DNA of 64,000 bases from Jaltomata sinuosa (Eukaryota; Streptophyta; Magnoliopsida; Solanales; Solanaceae), in the NCBI GenBank assembly GCA_003996215.1, contig QJPP01007580.1, positions 62,001 to 126,000 of the forward strand, written 5' to 3'. A program made the position numbers and the translations under genes. The notes below the pieces were generated by a model. It made no database searches. It saw nothing but the letters and a program-made list of their open reading frames with translations, and had not been told where the DNA came from. Of this stretch, positions 12,152-24,074 are shown in pieces; positions within the stretch are counted from its first letter, which is position 1; every line of letters begins with the position of its first letter.

Positions 12152-14337
12152 ACAGATACCAATTTACCCATCATTCATCCCCGAACAATCTCTACAGTGG
12201 AGGGAGAGAACAAGCTCGTCTCTCAATCTTATTGCTCTACCATGATAGCGTAAACATAACCTTACGCAAAACCATCGAAACTTTCAAATCCCTTGGTATA
12301 CCCAATTCAACCAAAATTTAATTCACTCTAACTCTGTTAAGGAATCCCTTCCTTCGAGCTACAAAAGGCAACTAGATTACCCCTCCTTGAGTGCCCAAGA
12401 AATTCAGGGCCTCGTCGAAACACCGGAGCAAAAGAAACTCACCTAATGAACAAAATATCTTTTCCCCGCCAAGAGGGATAGATCCCACCATGGCGATCCC
12501 CTTTCCACTATGCCCAGAGTTCTTCTAGACCGATTTCCATTCCAAAAGCTTCCTACGGGGTACTATGCCCCTCACATATCATATTATCACCTTATTCCTA
12601 TCAACACTATGCCCTAAGACACCATATGTCTCTAAATCATGCAACAACAAAGATTCCATTGGAACTCATCCTAGCTTGAAGTTTTGGTGACTCCCGTTCT
12701 AGGGGAAAAGTCTATCCGGGTACTTACACCCCAACCAATGCTATGGCGAGCACACCCTCACCACTAATGATCATCAATGCTAACACAAGTCAATAATTTC
12801 CCTCACAATACAAGCCCATGAGCAGTGTCCCACACTACTCAGTCAATCAAGGTTCATTTATCAAATTCTACATTAGTGACTATTCCCACCGATGGTCAAT
12901 CATAATTTTACCAACATCCCAAGCTACCATATCTACCCTTTCCTTTTTATCGCACATGGGTGCTAAATTCCTGACAAATACCTTATATGCATACTATATT
13001 ATCTATCTGGACGTTTTTCTCACTTCACATAGCAACTCATAATGTACCCATTGCCTTTTAATGCCTCGGGAATGAAATGAAAAACAAGGGAAAGCAGGGC
13101 AGGCACTCTGCCCCGTGCCCTTCTGCTGTAGCGGTAAAAATCCCGCTATAGAGGGATCGTCGTAACGGTCTAGTTCCACTATGGCGGTCCCGATGGTAAC
13201 AGCCCAGAAATTTGAAATTTCCAGCAAGTTATCCTTCCCCTTCCCCAGTTACCATTCTCTAGTCCTGTAAATCCTTCCATGGTCTTAAACCACTCTTAAG
13301 ACCATTCCTGGCATCAAACGCATCACAATTCAGCATAAAATATTATCAATCACAAAGACTTAACACTAGACAAATGTTTCCAACAATATCTTCCCGCCAT
13401 TACACACTAATGACTCCATTGTTCCCATGGTTCCCAACCAAGTCCCGACTATCCTGAAACCAAAGCTTCCCAACAGTGACAGGTCTCAACCCTTTTTTCT
13501 TACCATCTATACCAATGATAAGTCTATACCCGAGTATAAATGCAAACCATTCCAATTGGTCATACCATAATTTATCACTAAAGCAAATCACAAACCTTTA
13601 AGTCAGAATAAATTTACTCAAATCACGATCAGGAGTTATCACAAAAGAAAATTTCCTTACTGAAATCCCCGCTATCAAGCAATGACAACCCCTTTTCCCC
13701 TTGGTTCCCAACCAAGTATATATATTATTTTCCCTTATCATTTTTACCAATGATAAGACCCTGCCACGCATTTAGCATATTGTTTTACACTTGAATTACA
13801 AAATAAGAACTCCTTCAATTATTTACACATAACCAAGTTAAGACTCCTTGCAAACCACAAATTTCAAAGTAACTCAAGTAACTACACACCACACAATCAC
13901 TGTCATTAAAATAATGCAATGCATGCAATCACGAGTCTCAAGATCTAACACTCAATCAAACCAGTTTCATCACCTTTCATTCACTTCTTGGATGACCGTT
14001 AGCCGATTCATCCATCCTTTACATAGCCTCCCAGGATAGATACCAATTGGAACCTTCCCGGTTCAAATTTCCCTTGCTTGTTTGTCGTACCCGGAGTCCA
14101 ATGACATCCTTCACCTTGTTGAGAAACCAATTGGAATCGAGGGATACCAATTGGACTCAACCCATAGAAGCAAGTAACTAAACCGCACGAAAAGGAATGA
14201 AAGAAGAGAAGTGTTTCCTAGAATGATTCATAACTTTCCTAGGATTAGATGTGGACATCTACACACCAATCCGCGGGACTCTATTTGAAATTTTGCTCTT
14301 GTATTGGGAGACTGGTAACCTAGGCTCTGATACTATT
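12152..14337 (-). other. Interior of element L, non-coding
   Basis: I find no protein domain. On the minus strand the first roughly 90 bases after the primer site match the leader of A and B (CAATACAAGAGCAAAATTTC). Much of the rest looks like diverged LTR sequence of the same family: a CCGCTATAG-type block at 13120-13195 and a segment near 13905-14010 resembling 15855-15965. A palindrome CTTGGTTCCCAACCAAG (13701-13717) recurs in part near 13432. Confidence 0.6.
14323..14335 (-). other. Primer binding site of element L
   Basis: Minus-strand TAGTATCAGAGCC follows the 5' LTR by two bases. It differs by one base from TGGTATCAGAGC, the usual complement of initiator tRNA-Met. Confidence 0.75.
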
Positions 14338-17300
14338 TGTCACGACCCAACCTACTGGGCCGTGCGGGCACCTACTCTAATCACCTAGATAGATGAACCC
14401 TTACCACCCGTCCAACAGGTAACATGTGGAATTAAAGTAAACCTTTAAATTAAGCCACCTTTATACATAACTGAAATCCTTTCCTTTACAAATCCTATTC
14501 AGAATAGGCTACATAAGAAATTGCAGAAAAACCTTTACAATATTTAAACCCCTCCCTAGGACCTAGTCTAAATAGGTACAAGAGCTTCTACAAGATGACA
14601 CAAAGAGATAAAAGACCCAACTTCCGCCATGGAATCGAAGACAGCGGTTGCTGGAGACCCTCATCGCCGTGAACCTATGAAACATCACCAACCTGCAACC
14701 AGACTATAACAAAAAGGTATAGCAAGAGTAGAGTCAGTACAAACACACGTACTGGTAGGCATCATCGGTCGACCCTAATCCTTGCCTACCATCATATAAG
14801 CAAAATAGGGAAAGACATGAAATAAATATTTTAGCACCCTTCTTCACCTTTAACCTTGACCCTGACATCTAAGACTTCCCAAGTCACCTTGTCACATAGA
14901 CTTCCCAAGTCACCTTGACAGGTAGACTTCCCAAGTCACATTTAACCTTTACCCCAGTCAACTACCTTGGCTAAATATTCACACTTGACCCGACTAGCTG
15001 CCCACCCAAACTTTCCAAGACCTCTAGGACAACTTTACCACCTTGTTATATTAACCAATAACCTATATTTACCAACCAGATGCAACTCACCTAGAAACTA
15101 TTGACACATTCAACGACAACAACAAAGTTATATCTAAATACATTTCTCATCCCAAAACTCGGGCCTTCCAAGGATCCTTTAGCCATACCTAAGTGTTCAA
15201 CAAACTACCAGGTCTACCCCAAGACCCATCCTTATGCTTATTAAGACAATTAATCCTTGACCATCATTAGTACACTTAATTACAACAAAACATGAACTCC
15301 TAACCTCTTTTACATACTCTGGACCCACCCGGATCCCCTCTAACACATCTAGGTGTTAACATGACAACCCAGTTACACCAAGACCAACTCATAACATGAT
15401 ATAACAAAATTCTTGGTCATTCAAGAACCACCATTGGACATCACGATTCAATAAAAACCGCCCGGTCCACTCACAGAACCAATACCAAGTATCACATTCA
15501 GTAAAACAACCTGGTCCACTCACGGAACCAATATCGACCAATGCAATACAATAGTCAATGAAACAATGCAAGATGCAATAAAGAAAACCCGTACCAGGCG
15601 TGGTACCCATGCCAACCGAATGTTATACCTGTACCAGGCGTGGTACCCGTGCAACTATGTGTTATACCCGTACCAGGCATGGTACCCATGCCAACCATGT
15701 GTTATACCCATACCAGGCGTGGTACCCGATCCAACCAAATGTCAACAAACCACAGTCAATATATGAACACACACAACTTGTAAAACCAACAAGTAAAACC
15801 GTTCAATCACAGACTATAAACAGGAACCTAGATATTCCACACTATTTCACTAAGCAATGTAATGCACACAATTACTTAGACAACTAGTACAATGAATATA
15901 CACATTCAGAGAAATACGAAAGCCATCACCTACCCCATTTCTAGGTAACCGGTGAACCGTTAAATCTCGTCCAAAGACTATTCCCTGGTTCACCCTTTTT
16001 ATTATAACATGTAACTAGCGATTTCCCTTTTTAGATAAATACACAAGCATGTGACACACTTCTCTTTTCTAACCTTAGACAGACCACCGCTAAGCCTCAA
16101 GCAATAAACATTCCTGAAATCCCACCTAGGAGCTTCCTATTCCCGTTTCCTGTGCTCCCAAGCACTCCCCCGGTTCCCTAAACTTTCCCGACATGCTAGT
16201 CCCTCAACCCATTATTTTATGTCAATAATATAATTAAGCTAACCACATAATACCATTCACAAACCAACCATTTACTCCGTACATCCTAGAAACAACATAA
16301 CAGTTCCCGAATCCACCAGACTCCGTGCCCGGAGGACTAAAACATGGATTCTCCATTTCTACTATACAAAGTATAAAAAGTAAACATGTCTTACTACTCA
16401 TAAAACCTAGCCTACCTGGGTGCCAAGCAGCTGCAACCGTGAATTTCTGGCTCCGTGGAGGCATTCCTGGCGTTCTTGTAGGCCTGGATCTATGGTTTTG
16501 CGTCGTTTTTACCAGAATTCCTTTCTCATTCTTGGTCTAAAAATAACACAGTACATACAATTAACACACAAGTCCTGCAAATTACCCGGACTATACCAAA
16601 TCCCCAAACCCCAGGCCACCCATGATCATCCCATCCTTTTTCCCGGGCTTTCCACCGTTAAATATCCTAGTTTTATCATTTTTACGGATAAAATAGAAAA
16701 TTTAACAACCTATGATCATAATAACATACTATTAACAATACTCAAGAACATACATGCTTGGAATCTCCTTCCTTCCCCAAATTCCACCATCCCTAGGTCA
16801 TTCCAACCCTTCCCCAATTTCCCTCCTAGCAATTCTACCGCATAGGAAACGTATTACAGAGTTTGGGGAATGAAAGCCATACCTTAGGGAAGATTTTTGA
16901 CGGAAGAATGAGGAAAAATGCCTGGAATTGCCTAGACTTCTCCCAAAAAAACTTATGAAAAATTGATGTTTTGGGGAATATTTCTACATTAAAACCCTAT
17001 CAGCCCGCTATAGCAGTCCTCGCTCTGCTATAGCGGTCCTCGCTCTGCTATAGTGGTCGGCTGCCGCTATAGCGGTCTTAAGTAGGTTGACCGCCCTTTG
17101 ACCGCCGCTATAGTGGTAATTTACACCTCTATAGTGGTGGCCGCTATCACGCATGGTCACACTCATCATGAACAAAATATCCGGAAATCTGCCAGTTTTG
17201 GACATTTCACAGCACACTTGCTTCTCCTGATGACCTGAAGCAACCATTTCACTTCAAACGCGATTCCGAGAGTTCTACTTACCCAAATTTGATTTCAAAA

Positions 17301-17516
17301 GGTCCCTCGTCCTCCTCTATGTCTGGGATACGTAGAAAAATAGCTTAACCCAAGACACCTAGTCCAATCCATACCCTGATTTCCCTAGATTCCACCTCGC
17401 TCCCAAACTGGCCAAGGCTAGCCTAGCCCAGAATTTCAAACTCCCAAATCCAGAGTTTTCTAACTCTAACACTTGACACGATTGGACTACCCGTAATGAT
17501 GGACCCAGTCGTTACA
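14338..17516 (-). repeat. 5' LTR of element L
   Basis: On the plus strand it runs from TGTCACGACC to CCAGTCGTTACA. It contains the same landmarks as the 3' LTR: 27-bp units at 14873-14941, GTACCA/TGGTAC units at 15586-15740 and CCGCTATAGCGG copies at 17004-17140. ORFs near 15566-15887 and 16234-16845 are chance readings of LTR sequence. Confidence 0.88.
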
Positions 17517-17521
17517 CATAC
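17517..17521. repeat. Target site duplication of element L, right copy
   Basis: CATAC, matching 8918-8922. Confidence 0.9.
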
Positions 17522-17861
17522 CCAAAAACTAACTTTTAACCAAAAAGGAACCTAATAGCCAAAAATGAGTCTGAAAGACTCAGGACCCAAACCAAAGGTT
17601 CCACTAGCCCAAAGTCAATGTTTCGGAGCTAATAACGCTGACAAAATTTCCATCCAAGGTCGTCTTCTCTGATAATTGACTAAAGTCAACTCTACCAGCC
17701 TTAAGAGTTGCAAGACAGGGAAATGGTCTTAAACATAAATGAACTTCCCGGGAACCCAATCGTCCTTCTTGGCAAGTCATAAATGACATGTAGTTGCTGT
17801 GGGAAAGCTTAAAATGCAGAAAAGGCACAAAAATAAGAAAATGACCTAGAGGGTCATTACA
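17522..17861 (-). repeat. 5' LTR of element A, outer end
   Basis: This is the continuation of 6506-8922. It ends on the plus strand with GAGGGTCATTACA, that is TGTAATGACC on the minus strand. The segment near 17565-17615 (AATGAGTCTGAAAG, CCCACTAGCCCAAA) matches the equivalent part of the B LTR at 21106-21155, which supports joining it to A rather than to L. Confidence 0.7.
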
Positions 17862-18330
17862 CTGAGTAATAATCGCCACTGCAAATTCCTCTAAATAAGG
17901 AGCCACAATGATAGACTGCGGTCCTGAACCCTGAACACCCTGTGTTGCTACCTAGGATGAAGTCTGCACCTTATTTCTAACCTGAGAACCACTCGGAGTG
18001 CCAGACAAAGTTCGTCAATGTTACATACCCTTCAGTGAGCTCAGAATCATAATCATGGTTTCCTGAAATGGCATGGCTACAAATCCCACTGTAGGCTGGG
18101 CTGGCCCAGACCCTCCTGCTACTGTAGTATATCCTTTATCTAAGTTCTAGCCTTAGTGATAGCTCTCTAGATTGGCCTTGATGCTTAAGCTGGCATCGCA
18201 GCTCGTGCCCTGCCTTGAACTCTAGGTCTACCCCTTCTTTGACCCCTAGTTGGGGCCCTAGCTTCACGGGCAGGAGCCTCTCCTTCACCCACTAAAGATT
18301 TTATCCTAACCATATGAGAAAGAATGAAGG
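17862..18330 (-). pseudogene. Gag N-terminus of element B
   Basis: The minus-strand sequence is colinear with the degenerate gag start of A (5880-6290). Both have an Arg-rich opening followed by segments rendered as GTPSGSQVRNKVQTSS and VQGSGPQSIIVAPYLEEFA in the best frame of B. Several stops interrupt the frame, and the gene is cut at 17862. Nothing of the capsid core or nucleocapsid is present in the window. Recognition depends on the parallel with A. Confidence 0.55.
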
Positions 18331-18502
18331 AAATAAAATTTATAAGTTGATAGGGTCAAGAAAACACAATAAAGAATCAAAAAAGTGAGATTTTCCTAAG
18401 AATGCCCTATAGCCTCCCAAAAATAGGATGCAGACATCATTATATTGATCTACGAGACTCTACTAGGCACTTGCTCTTGTACTATTAACACTGGTAACCC
18501 AA

Positions 18503-18515
18503 AGATCAGATACCA
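18503..18515 (-). other. Primer binding site of element B
   Basis: Minus-strand TGGTATCTGATC lies three bases beyond the LTR end and resembles the tRNA-Met site of A. The leader that follows (to about 18425) contains TACAAGAGCAAGTGCC, shared in part with A and L. Confidence 0.6.
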
Positions 18516-19571
18516 CACTATTATGACTCAAAAAATTGGGCCATGATGGAACCTACTATCACCCTCCAGTAGGTCAGCCAAAACCCAAGAATATAATAGA
18601 AGGTAACAACAAAAATAATTAATAAGGGAAGCAAAAATGAGACAACCAAGCCACCGAGTATAGATGCATACATAGCAGGTATAAAATATGCAACATAGGC
18701 CCTATGAAAATGAAAAAAAGACAAGATATACAAGAGATTCAACCTCGAACCTAGTGTAACCGGTACAAGAGCCACTAAAGTATGAGAGTAAAACTATATT
18801 GATATAGGTTATCCAAAAAGTACAAAATATAGACAGTACATATAGGAGGGAAATAAGTTAGTCTTCGGACACCAAGAGTTCACCATAATCCAATCAACAA
18901 AGGTACTCAAACAAAGGGGAAATCAGCGTGGGTGACTCATAGTGGGCGCTACATAAAAAAGAGATGCAGAAGTGTAGTATGAGTACCAAAACATGGGGTA
19001 CTTAGTAGGCATCATAGGCCGACTAAAATCAAAAGATAATATATGATATAAAATACATGGAAGGAACCTACACATCAGAAGCTAACCTAGAAATATCAAT
19101 CATACAAGGGTAAAGTGACAATAATAATAATACACGATTATACAAGTATACATGAAAAATATTGTGCAGTATGACGCTGATGCAATGCAATATCTGGCCA
19201 ATGTAAAAAAGTAAAATCAAAAATTTTCCCTCGGTCTGTCGGAGCTCATCAACATATGCATAGAGTAAAGAAACCCAAAATGTATCCCTCGAGCTGCCCT
19301 GAATCGTTCCTTGGAATCATCAATAGAAAAGTAAATAGAGAAAAGATCTAGAAACATCCCTCGAACCGAGTGTAAAGGTGGTACAGTCTTTTCAAATTAA
19401 ATATCAATGATAAAATGATGCAACTCTTTCTGTTACCCAAAAAACGTAGTAAGATAGTACAAATTCCTCTTTAAAGCCCAAAAAACCAAGTATTTTTCTC
19501 CAAATCGTGCCACAATTCATGTATATATATGTATAAATGTATGCGTACCAACACAAGTATATATAAGTATA

Positions 19572-19575
<4 letters not shown>

Positions 19576-19638
<63 letters not shown>

Positions 19639-19639
19639 C
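19576..19639. repeat. (TA)n(CA)n microsatellite
   Basis: About 24 TA units run straight into about eight AC units. The ORFs on both strands that cross it are repeat translations. Confidence 0.95.
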
Positions 19640-21034
19640 AAAAAGGGTAGCACCACCCTCCACAATAAAGTCGCACTAACCTGGAGTCCAGCTAATCCAA
19701 ATTCACGACCTCGAGCCAACAATCTCATAGCGAAACAAAATACATAAATAAAAGGGGTAATAATAAGAACCAGTGAAAGAAAGCTAGTATACCATGAAAT
19801 CCTTCGGTAAGTTTATACTAAGGATCCCTACTCTAATATTAACATTATAGTACGCAACCTGAACTAAGGATTAAGAAATATTATTCTCAGGTTCCTGAAA
19901 GAGGCCATATTTTAAGAATTTGACATAAACCTAATCCTACCTATCAAATTCCCTTAACAAACATGAAATTTATAAAATATACTACCTAACCGAGCTAAGT
20001 CTAAAGAAGAAAAGTCATAATCTACTTCAATGTTGAATGGAAAATCTCGAACCGTCACACGGAAGTCTTCCCTTTTTGTAAGGCCTTAGACCACTACCAC
20101 TTTATCAAAAGAATGATCTATAATTCAATACAAAGCTAATGATTCCATATCAATAATTTATAATTCAGGCTTGAAATTGCGTCAAAAATTGACACTCGGG
20201 GATCGTCGATAAAATCAGAAATAAATTCTGCAATTGCCTTCCTAAAAAGGTAAGAATCACATGTCTAAAAGTTGGTCAAAGATGGAATTGAATTGAGACC
20301 TCAAATGGGTCTGGAGAGTTCACTTTAATGGGGGAAAATCAAGAACTTAAGACCCAATTCGTGAATATAACATAGAATTAAAGATAAAAAAGTAATGGAA
20401 TGTAAGGAGAAAAGAAAGTACTTACTAACTCAAGAAATCATCAAGAATTTATGTGAACCACTCTCAATCGAGATCACCAAGTCTAAACAAATGTTTTGGA
20501 AACTTTGGGAATTAAATGAGGGAGAAGACCTTTAAAGGTTAGCGATCATCACTCATGCGAATGGTTCACCGCATGCGCAATGCCTCAAGAGCGGAAACCT
20601 CCAGTCTCCTCAGACTCTGATGTGAGTTAACGCCCATAGGTGCAAGCCCACAATGATAAAAAAAATGACACAGGAACGGAGTCAGGTACACAATGCACCC
20701 TCCACAGGAGAGGGCCTCACTCTGCAGGAGTGGACTAAGCTGTGCAAGAGCGGTTGCTGCTTACATCACCATCCATGATTGGTGTGGGCAGCTTACCATA
20801 TTAGTGGCTCTATTAGTGCAATACAAGATCCACAGGAGTGGATACACCAGCACCAGTTGCATCAACAGCTCTACCAAACTTTCAACATCCATAATGAACC
20901 CTCAATATTCATTCAGAACCCCATGAATCATTCAGAACCCCATGAATACAATCCAAACATGCTACCCAAGCGTAAATGGAATTCCAGAATCAAAGAAATC
21001 ATCAAACTAATAAATAGAGGTCGTCTTGATGAAA

Positions 21035-21253
21035 TATTGTCCGAAGTCAACATTTTATCAGTCAACACTTTCTCGCTTTTAAATAAAATCCACACAAGTG
21101 CCCAAAATGAGTCTGAAAGTCTCGAGACCTAAATCAAAGATCCCACTAGCCCAAAACTTTTTATTGTCCAAAGTCAATATTTTCTCAGTCAACACTTTCT
21201 CGCTTTTAAATAAAATCCACACAAGTGCCCAAAATGAGTCTGAAAGTCTCGAG
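21035..21253 (-). repeat. 127-bp tandem duplication at the outer end of B LTR
   Basis: TATTGTCC... at 21035 recurs at 21162, and CTCGAG at 21121 recurs at 21248. The second copy is cut at about 21253, where C coding sequence begins. The units differ at only a few positions. Confidence 0.85.
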
Positions 21254-22768
21254 GAGTCAATAACTTTTTATTATGATGGCGTTTGGAAGTAATCACAGCT
21301 TCTTCCCTAGCATATGGAGTCTCCTTATTCAGACTGCCCTTTGGGGTGGGCAGACCCTCAATGTAAGGTATAACTTCTAGTGGTAGTACAAAAACATCAT
21401 GCATTATGGTGGGTTCAGCTGATCTAGAAGGGATGCCTAGGCCCATATTTTTTCTATCATCTTTGGATCTCTCTGGGTGATGTGTCTGGATGGAACACTC
21501 TGCATGATCAATACCCAAATACTTCGAGAAAGCATCATCATCACATAACTTTGTCAGGAGGCAAGGGAAAGGTTAGGATGAACTGATTCTGGTTACTCTG
21601 TCCCTTATCTCCTCTGCTATGATTTTCCCAATGTTCAACTTGTCTTTGGATAACAATCTAGCTACCAAAAATAGCCCTCTCAACAGTCAGCTGATTGTCT
21701 CCACTAGTTGGCATAAGCCGGAGTCGCACAATCGCCCACCAAAATTTTCCCTCGAAAATCAAAAAGGCCTTAGTGATCTGTGGCTTGTTTTGATAGAGCC
21801 ATGTTAGGGTGCAGGTCATTGTGAGAACCTATACCAACCACTTTGTCCACTCATCCTTTGATTTATACCGTAGTCGTAGTCTGAACTGTTAGAGGGTGCA
21901 ACATACTTGGGCCCATATAGATATTTATTAATAGTCTCGGCCGAGAAGTTTACTGGAATACCTCTCACAGGGAAGCTCTCAAGAGCAGGAAAATCTGATG
22001 GTTTTTGACCCTTTCTGCACCGGCTATCCTGGATAGCTTGATAGTTAGCATAAAACTCCCTGACGATTATCGGCTGATAGTGAGGAAGTGGTTTGCTGGT
22101 CCAGTCCAAGTGATAATGGAGGAAGTCTCAAGCTTAGGAAATTCTTTTAGCTTGAAGGAGTCTATCCTTAATTATTCTACAATAGGGCATTTTATATGCC
22201 CCTTGGCCATTATCTCGAGCCCGTAGTCAAATATCTTTTGTGATCCTTTCACATTCCACCTTGCCTTTTCCCAGACTCGGACATCTTTGGATGTGATAAC
22301 TAATGATGTCTCGAGAGATTTGGGAGTAAGAAGTGTATTCTCTTTTTTAGGAGTGGTGCTCTTATTGTCAGACTTAGAACCAGCAGCAACAACTTTTTCA
22401 GAACTTGACTTTGAACCATCTCCTGACCCAGTCTCGGTTTCCATGCCACTAGAAATTGAAATAGCTGACTTTGTTCCTCCCTTTGCCTTTGGAGGAGCGG
22501 TGTCGCTTTCTTCAATTATATTGGCTGATCTGGAAGATGAACCTTCCCCCTCTTTAGACTGGGGAGAAGTGTTTTCTGATGTTTGTTCTTGCTCAGGTGT
22601 ATCACCTCCCTCTTCTTTAGACTGGGAAGGAGAAAATACCACTAGCTTTTTCTTTATTAGCCGGACGAGGGGGATGTTGTCTGGGTCACTCTTCTCTCCT
22701 TTTGAATCAGATTGATCTTTCAGGCGAGTAGTAAAAGCCTTTTCTTTTCTTTTCAGGATCCCCCTCAT
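21254..22768 (-). pseudogene. Third (env-position) ORF of Athila-type element C
   Basis: Minus-strand pieces are 22768-22172 (198 residues), 22109-21816 (97) and 21518-21254. The first opens with basic MRGILKRKEKAF, then a long acidic Ser/Glu/Lys-rich disordered stretch, then VWEKARWNVKGSQKIFDYGLEIMAKGHI. The second contains WTSKPLPHYQPIIVREFYAN and a YLYGP motif, typical of the plant-transposon domain found in Athila third ORFs. The third piece has PTPKGSLNKETPYAREEAV. Stops and shifts separate the pieces. The frame runs into B LTR at about 21254, so the true C-terminus is missing. The product's function is unknown. Confidence 0.7.
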
Positions 22769-24060
22769 TGAAAAAGAGTTGGTGGTGCCATTTAGTACCT
22801 GCAGGTGAACGATGTTAGTAAACTGAACAAAAAATTACAAACAGAAAAATTTAACACTTAGAGATATTTTTACATATTTTTAGCCTCCCACAGGCGTGGG
22901 AGATTTGACGTCCCACGAGAATGGGCATCGGGATGTGGAAGTGAAGTTTTAAGGACATTTAGTCCTCCCACGATGCCCTTCCACAGGCGTGGGAGGTCCG
23001 AAGTACCATCGGGATTGGGCAAAAGCCTTTTAAGGCTATGATCCATTCCCTACGTCCTGGTGCGACGCTAGTCGTACCTTCAACGTCCCATGGTCTTTGC
23101 CCATGGGATCACAGCAGCACAAAATTTCCCTCTTTGTTTAGTTTCACGTTTTTCTCCTCACCCAAAAAGATTTTATACACAATTTTGAACAAAACTCCTA
23201 TACACCATTACACAAATAGTCCAAACCTAGTTCCCCATGTTTATCAATTTAAATGCACAATTACACAACACTATGCAAAGTTCACAACTAGGGTTCACTA
23301 GGACAATATTATTTTATATACATATGAACCCTTAGATTACTTTAAAACATCAAGGAAGAATTGCAATCAATAGAATGAGATGGACTTACTCTTGATATTC
23401 AATACTATCTTGAGTAACAACTTATGAATATTTGTGTGAACTTGCTTAGTGCTCTTGTGATTGCTATGTATATAAGGGACGTGAGGGAGTGATGGGTGGT
23501 GATGGGGAGATGATCATGGGTAAGAGACATGAGAAAAGGGAGAGAGTTGGAAGTGGAGAGAGTGTAAGTATTTGACCTCTATTGAATAAGTTCAAATTGG
23601 TAAGTAGACGCGGGGGAAGGGAAAGGGAAATCTGGGTCGGGTCGGGTCAGTTTAGAAAATTATTTTAAAATTTATTGACCCTTTGACCGACCCAGACGAT
23701 GGGTTATTGCGACGCTCATGGGGCATATGACGTCCCTTCAAAATGTGACCTACCTGGGCATCGAAGGCCCATTCCCATGATCATCGGGGTTATGATATCG
23801 AGTCATGTCAGTACATGGGGAAGGGCCAGTGGATATTCCATTGCTATTGTCATTACCATGCCTGTCTCCCATGCTCGTCGGGGCTAGAAGGCCCATCATG
23901 GCTGGACATGGGAATGGGGCAGTTAATATTCCTTGGATTCTTTTGGTTATACACCTATTTCCCATAGGCGTGGGTCATATGACAGCCCATCAAGGTTCCC
24001 ATGGGACTTTTTTTCCTGAAAATTTTCCTCTTTTCAACCTCGCCAACTCCTGCACATTCA
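22769..24060 (-). promoter_or_regulatory. Promoter-like spacer between pol and third ORF of C
   Basis: There is no coding sequence. Read on the minus strand there is first an array of short palindromes of the CCCATG/CATGGG and CCCACAGGCGTGGG type (about 24010-23695), then a TATA-like CCTTATATACATAGC (near 23475). A leader-like stretch follows with a splice-donor-like GTAAGT at 23399-23394. A second palindrome array (about 23130-22880) lies just before the third ORF. This could drive a separate transcript for that ORF. An alternative is a remnant LTR-like insertion. The TATA-like run is also readable on the plus strand. Confidence 0.4.
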
Positions 24061-24074
24061 AACAAATGTTAGTT

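Larger units (their letters stand above)
8923..17516 (-). mobile_element. Element L: complete non-coding LTR element (LARD-like)
   Basis: Two long LTRs (8923-12151 and 14338-17516, roughly 3.2 kb each) flank a 2.19-kb interior, and the whole is bounded by CATAC duplications. The minus strand is the sense strand: a tRNA-Met-like primer site follows the LTR at 14338, and LTR ends read TGTAACG...GTCGTGACA. No gag, protease, RT, RNase H or integrase motif is seen anywhere in it, so it is a large retrotransposon derivative that depended on another element. Its leader resembles those of A and B. Sampled stretches suggest the two LTRs are about 92 % identical, so the insertion is not recent. It sits inside the 5' LTR of A. 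Confidence 0.85.
4064..17861 (-). mobile_element. Element A: 5' half of a Ty3/gypsy retrotransposon, interrupted by L
   Basis: Read on the minus strand, A starts at 17861 (LTR end TGTAATGACC), is interrupted by element L (8923-17516), and resumes to the LTR end at 6506. It then has a tRNA-Met-like primer site, gag, protease and the first part of reverse transcriptase, where it is cut at 4064 by element D. The rest of A should lie left of the window. A interrupts the gag region of the related element B at 17861/17862. All coding parts carry stops and frameshifts. The gag and RT style is that of chromovirus-like Ty3/gypsy elements; no chromodomain can be seen because the 3' half is absent. Confidence 0.75.
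17862..21253 (-). mobile_element. Element B: 5' end of a Ty3/gypsy element related to A
   Basis: On the minus strand the order is LTR (21253-18519), primer site, leader and the start of gag, where element A interrupts it at 17861. The remaining gag-pol should lie left of the window, beyond the missing end of A. The right edge abuts coding sequence of element C, so B inserted into C. The exact LTR terminus at that edge is unclear because of a 127-bp duplication. Confidence 0.65.
18519..21253 (-). repeat. 5' LTR of element B
   Basis: The inner end reads TATTATGACTCAAAAAATTGGG on the plus strand, parallel to TATCACGACCTAAAATTGGG of A. The region near 20049 (CGAACCGTCACACGGAAGTC) matches A near 8025. 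It contains a TA/CA microsatellite (19576-19639), a GC-richer block with CGCATGCGCA at about 20545-20720, a weak TATA-like TTTAAA (20533-20538) and a 127-bp duplication at the outer end. No coding sequence was recognised. Confidence 0.65.

Noticed and set aside
15566..15887. Overlapping ORFs with Tyr/Pro/Trp-rich repeats
   Set aside because: They are translations of the GTACCA/TGGTAC tandem repeat in two frames.
19471..19747. ORFs on both strands with runs of Tyr-Ile
   Set aside because: They are translations of the TA microsatellite.
22287..22715. 142-codon plus-strand ORF
   Set aside because: It is antisense to the acidic N-terminal part of the third ORF of C and has no independent features.
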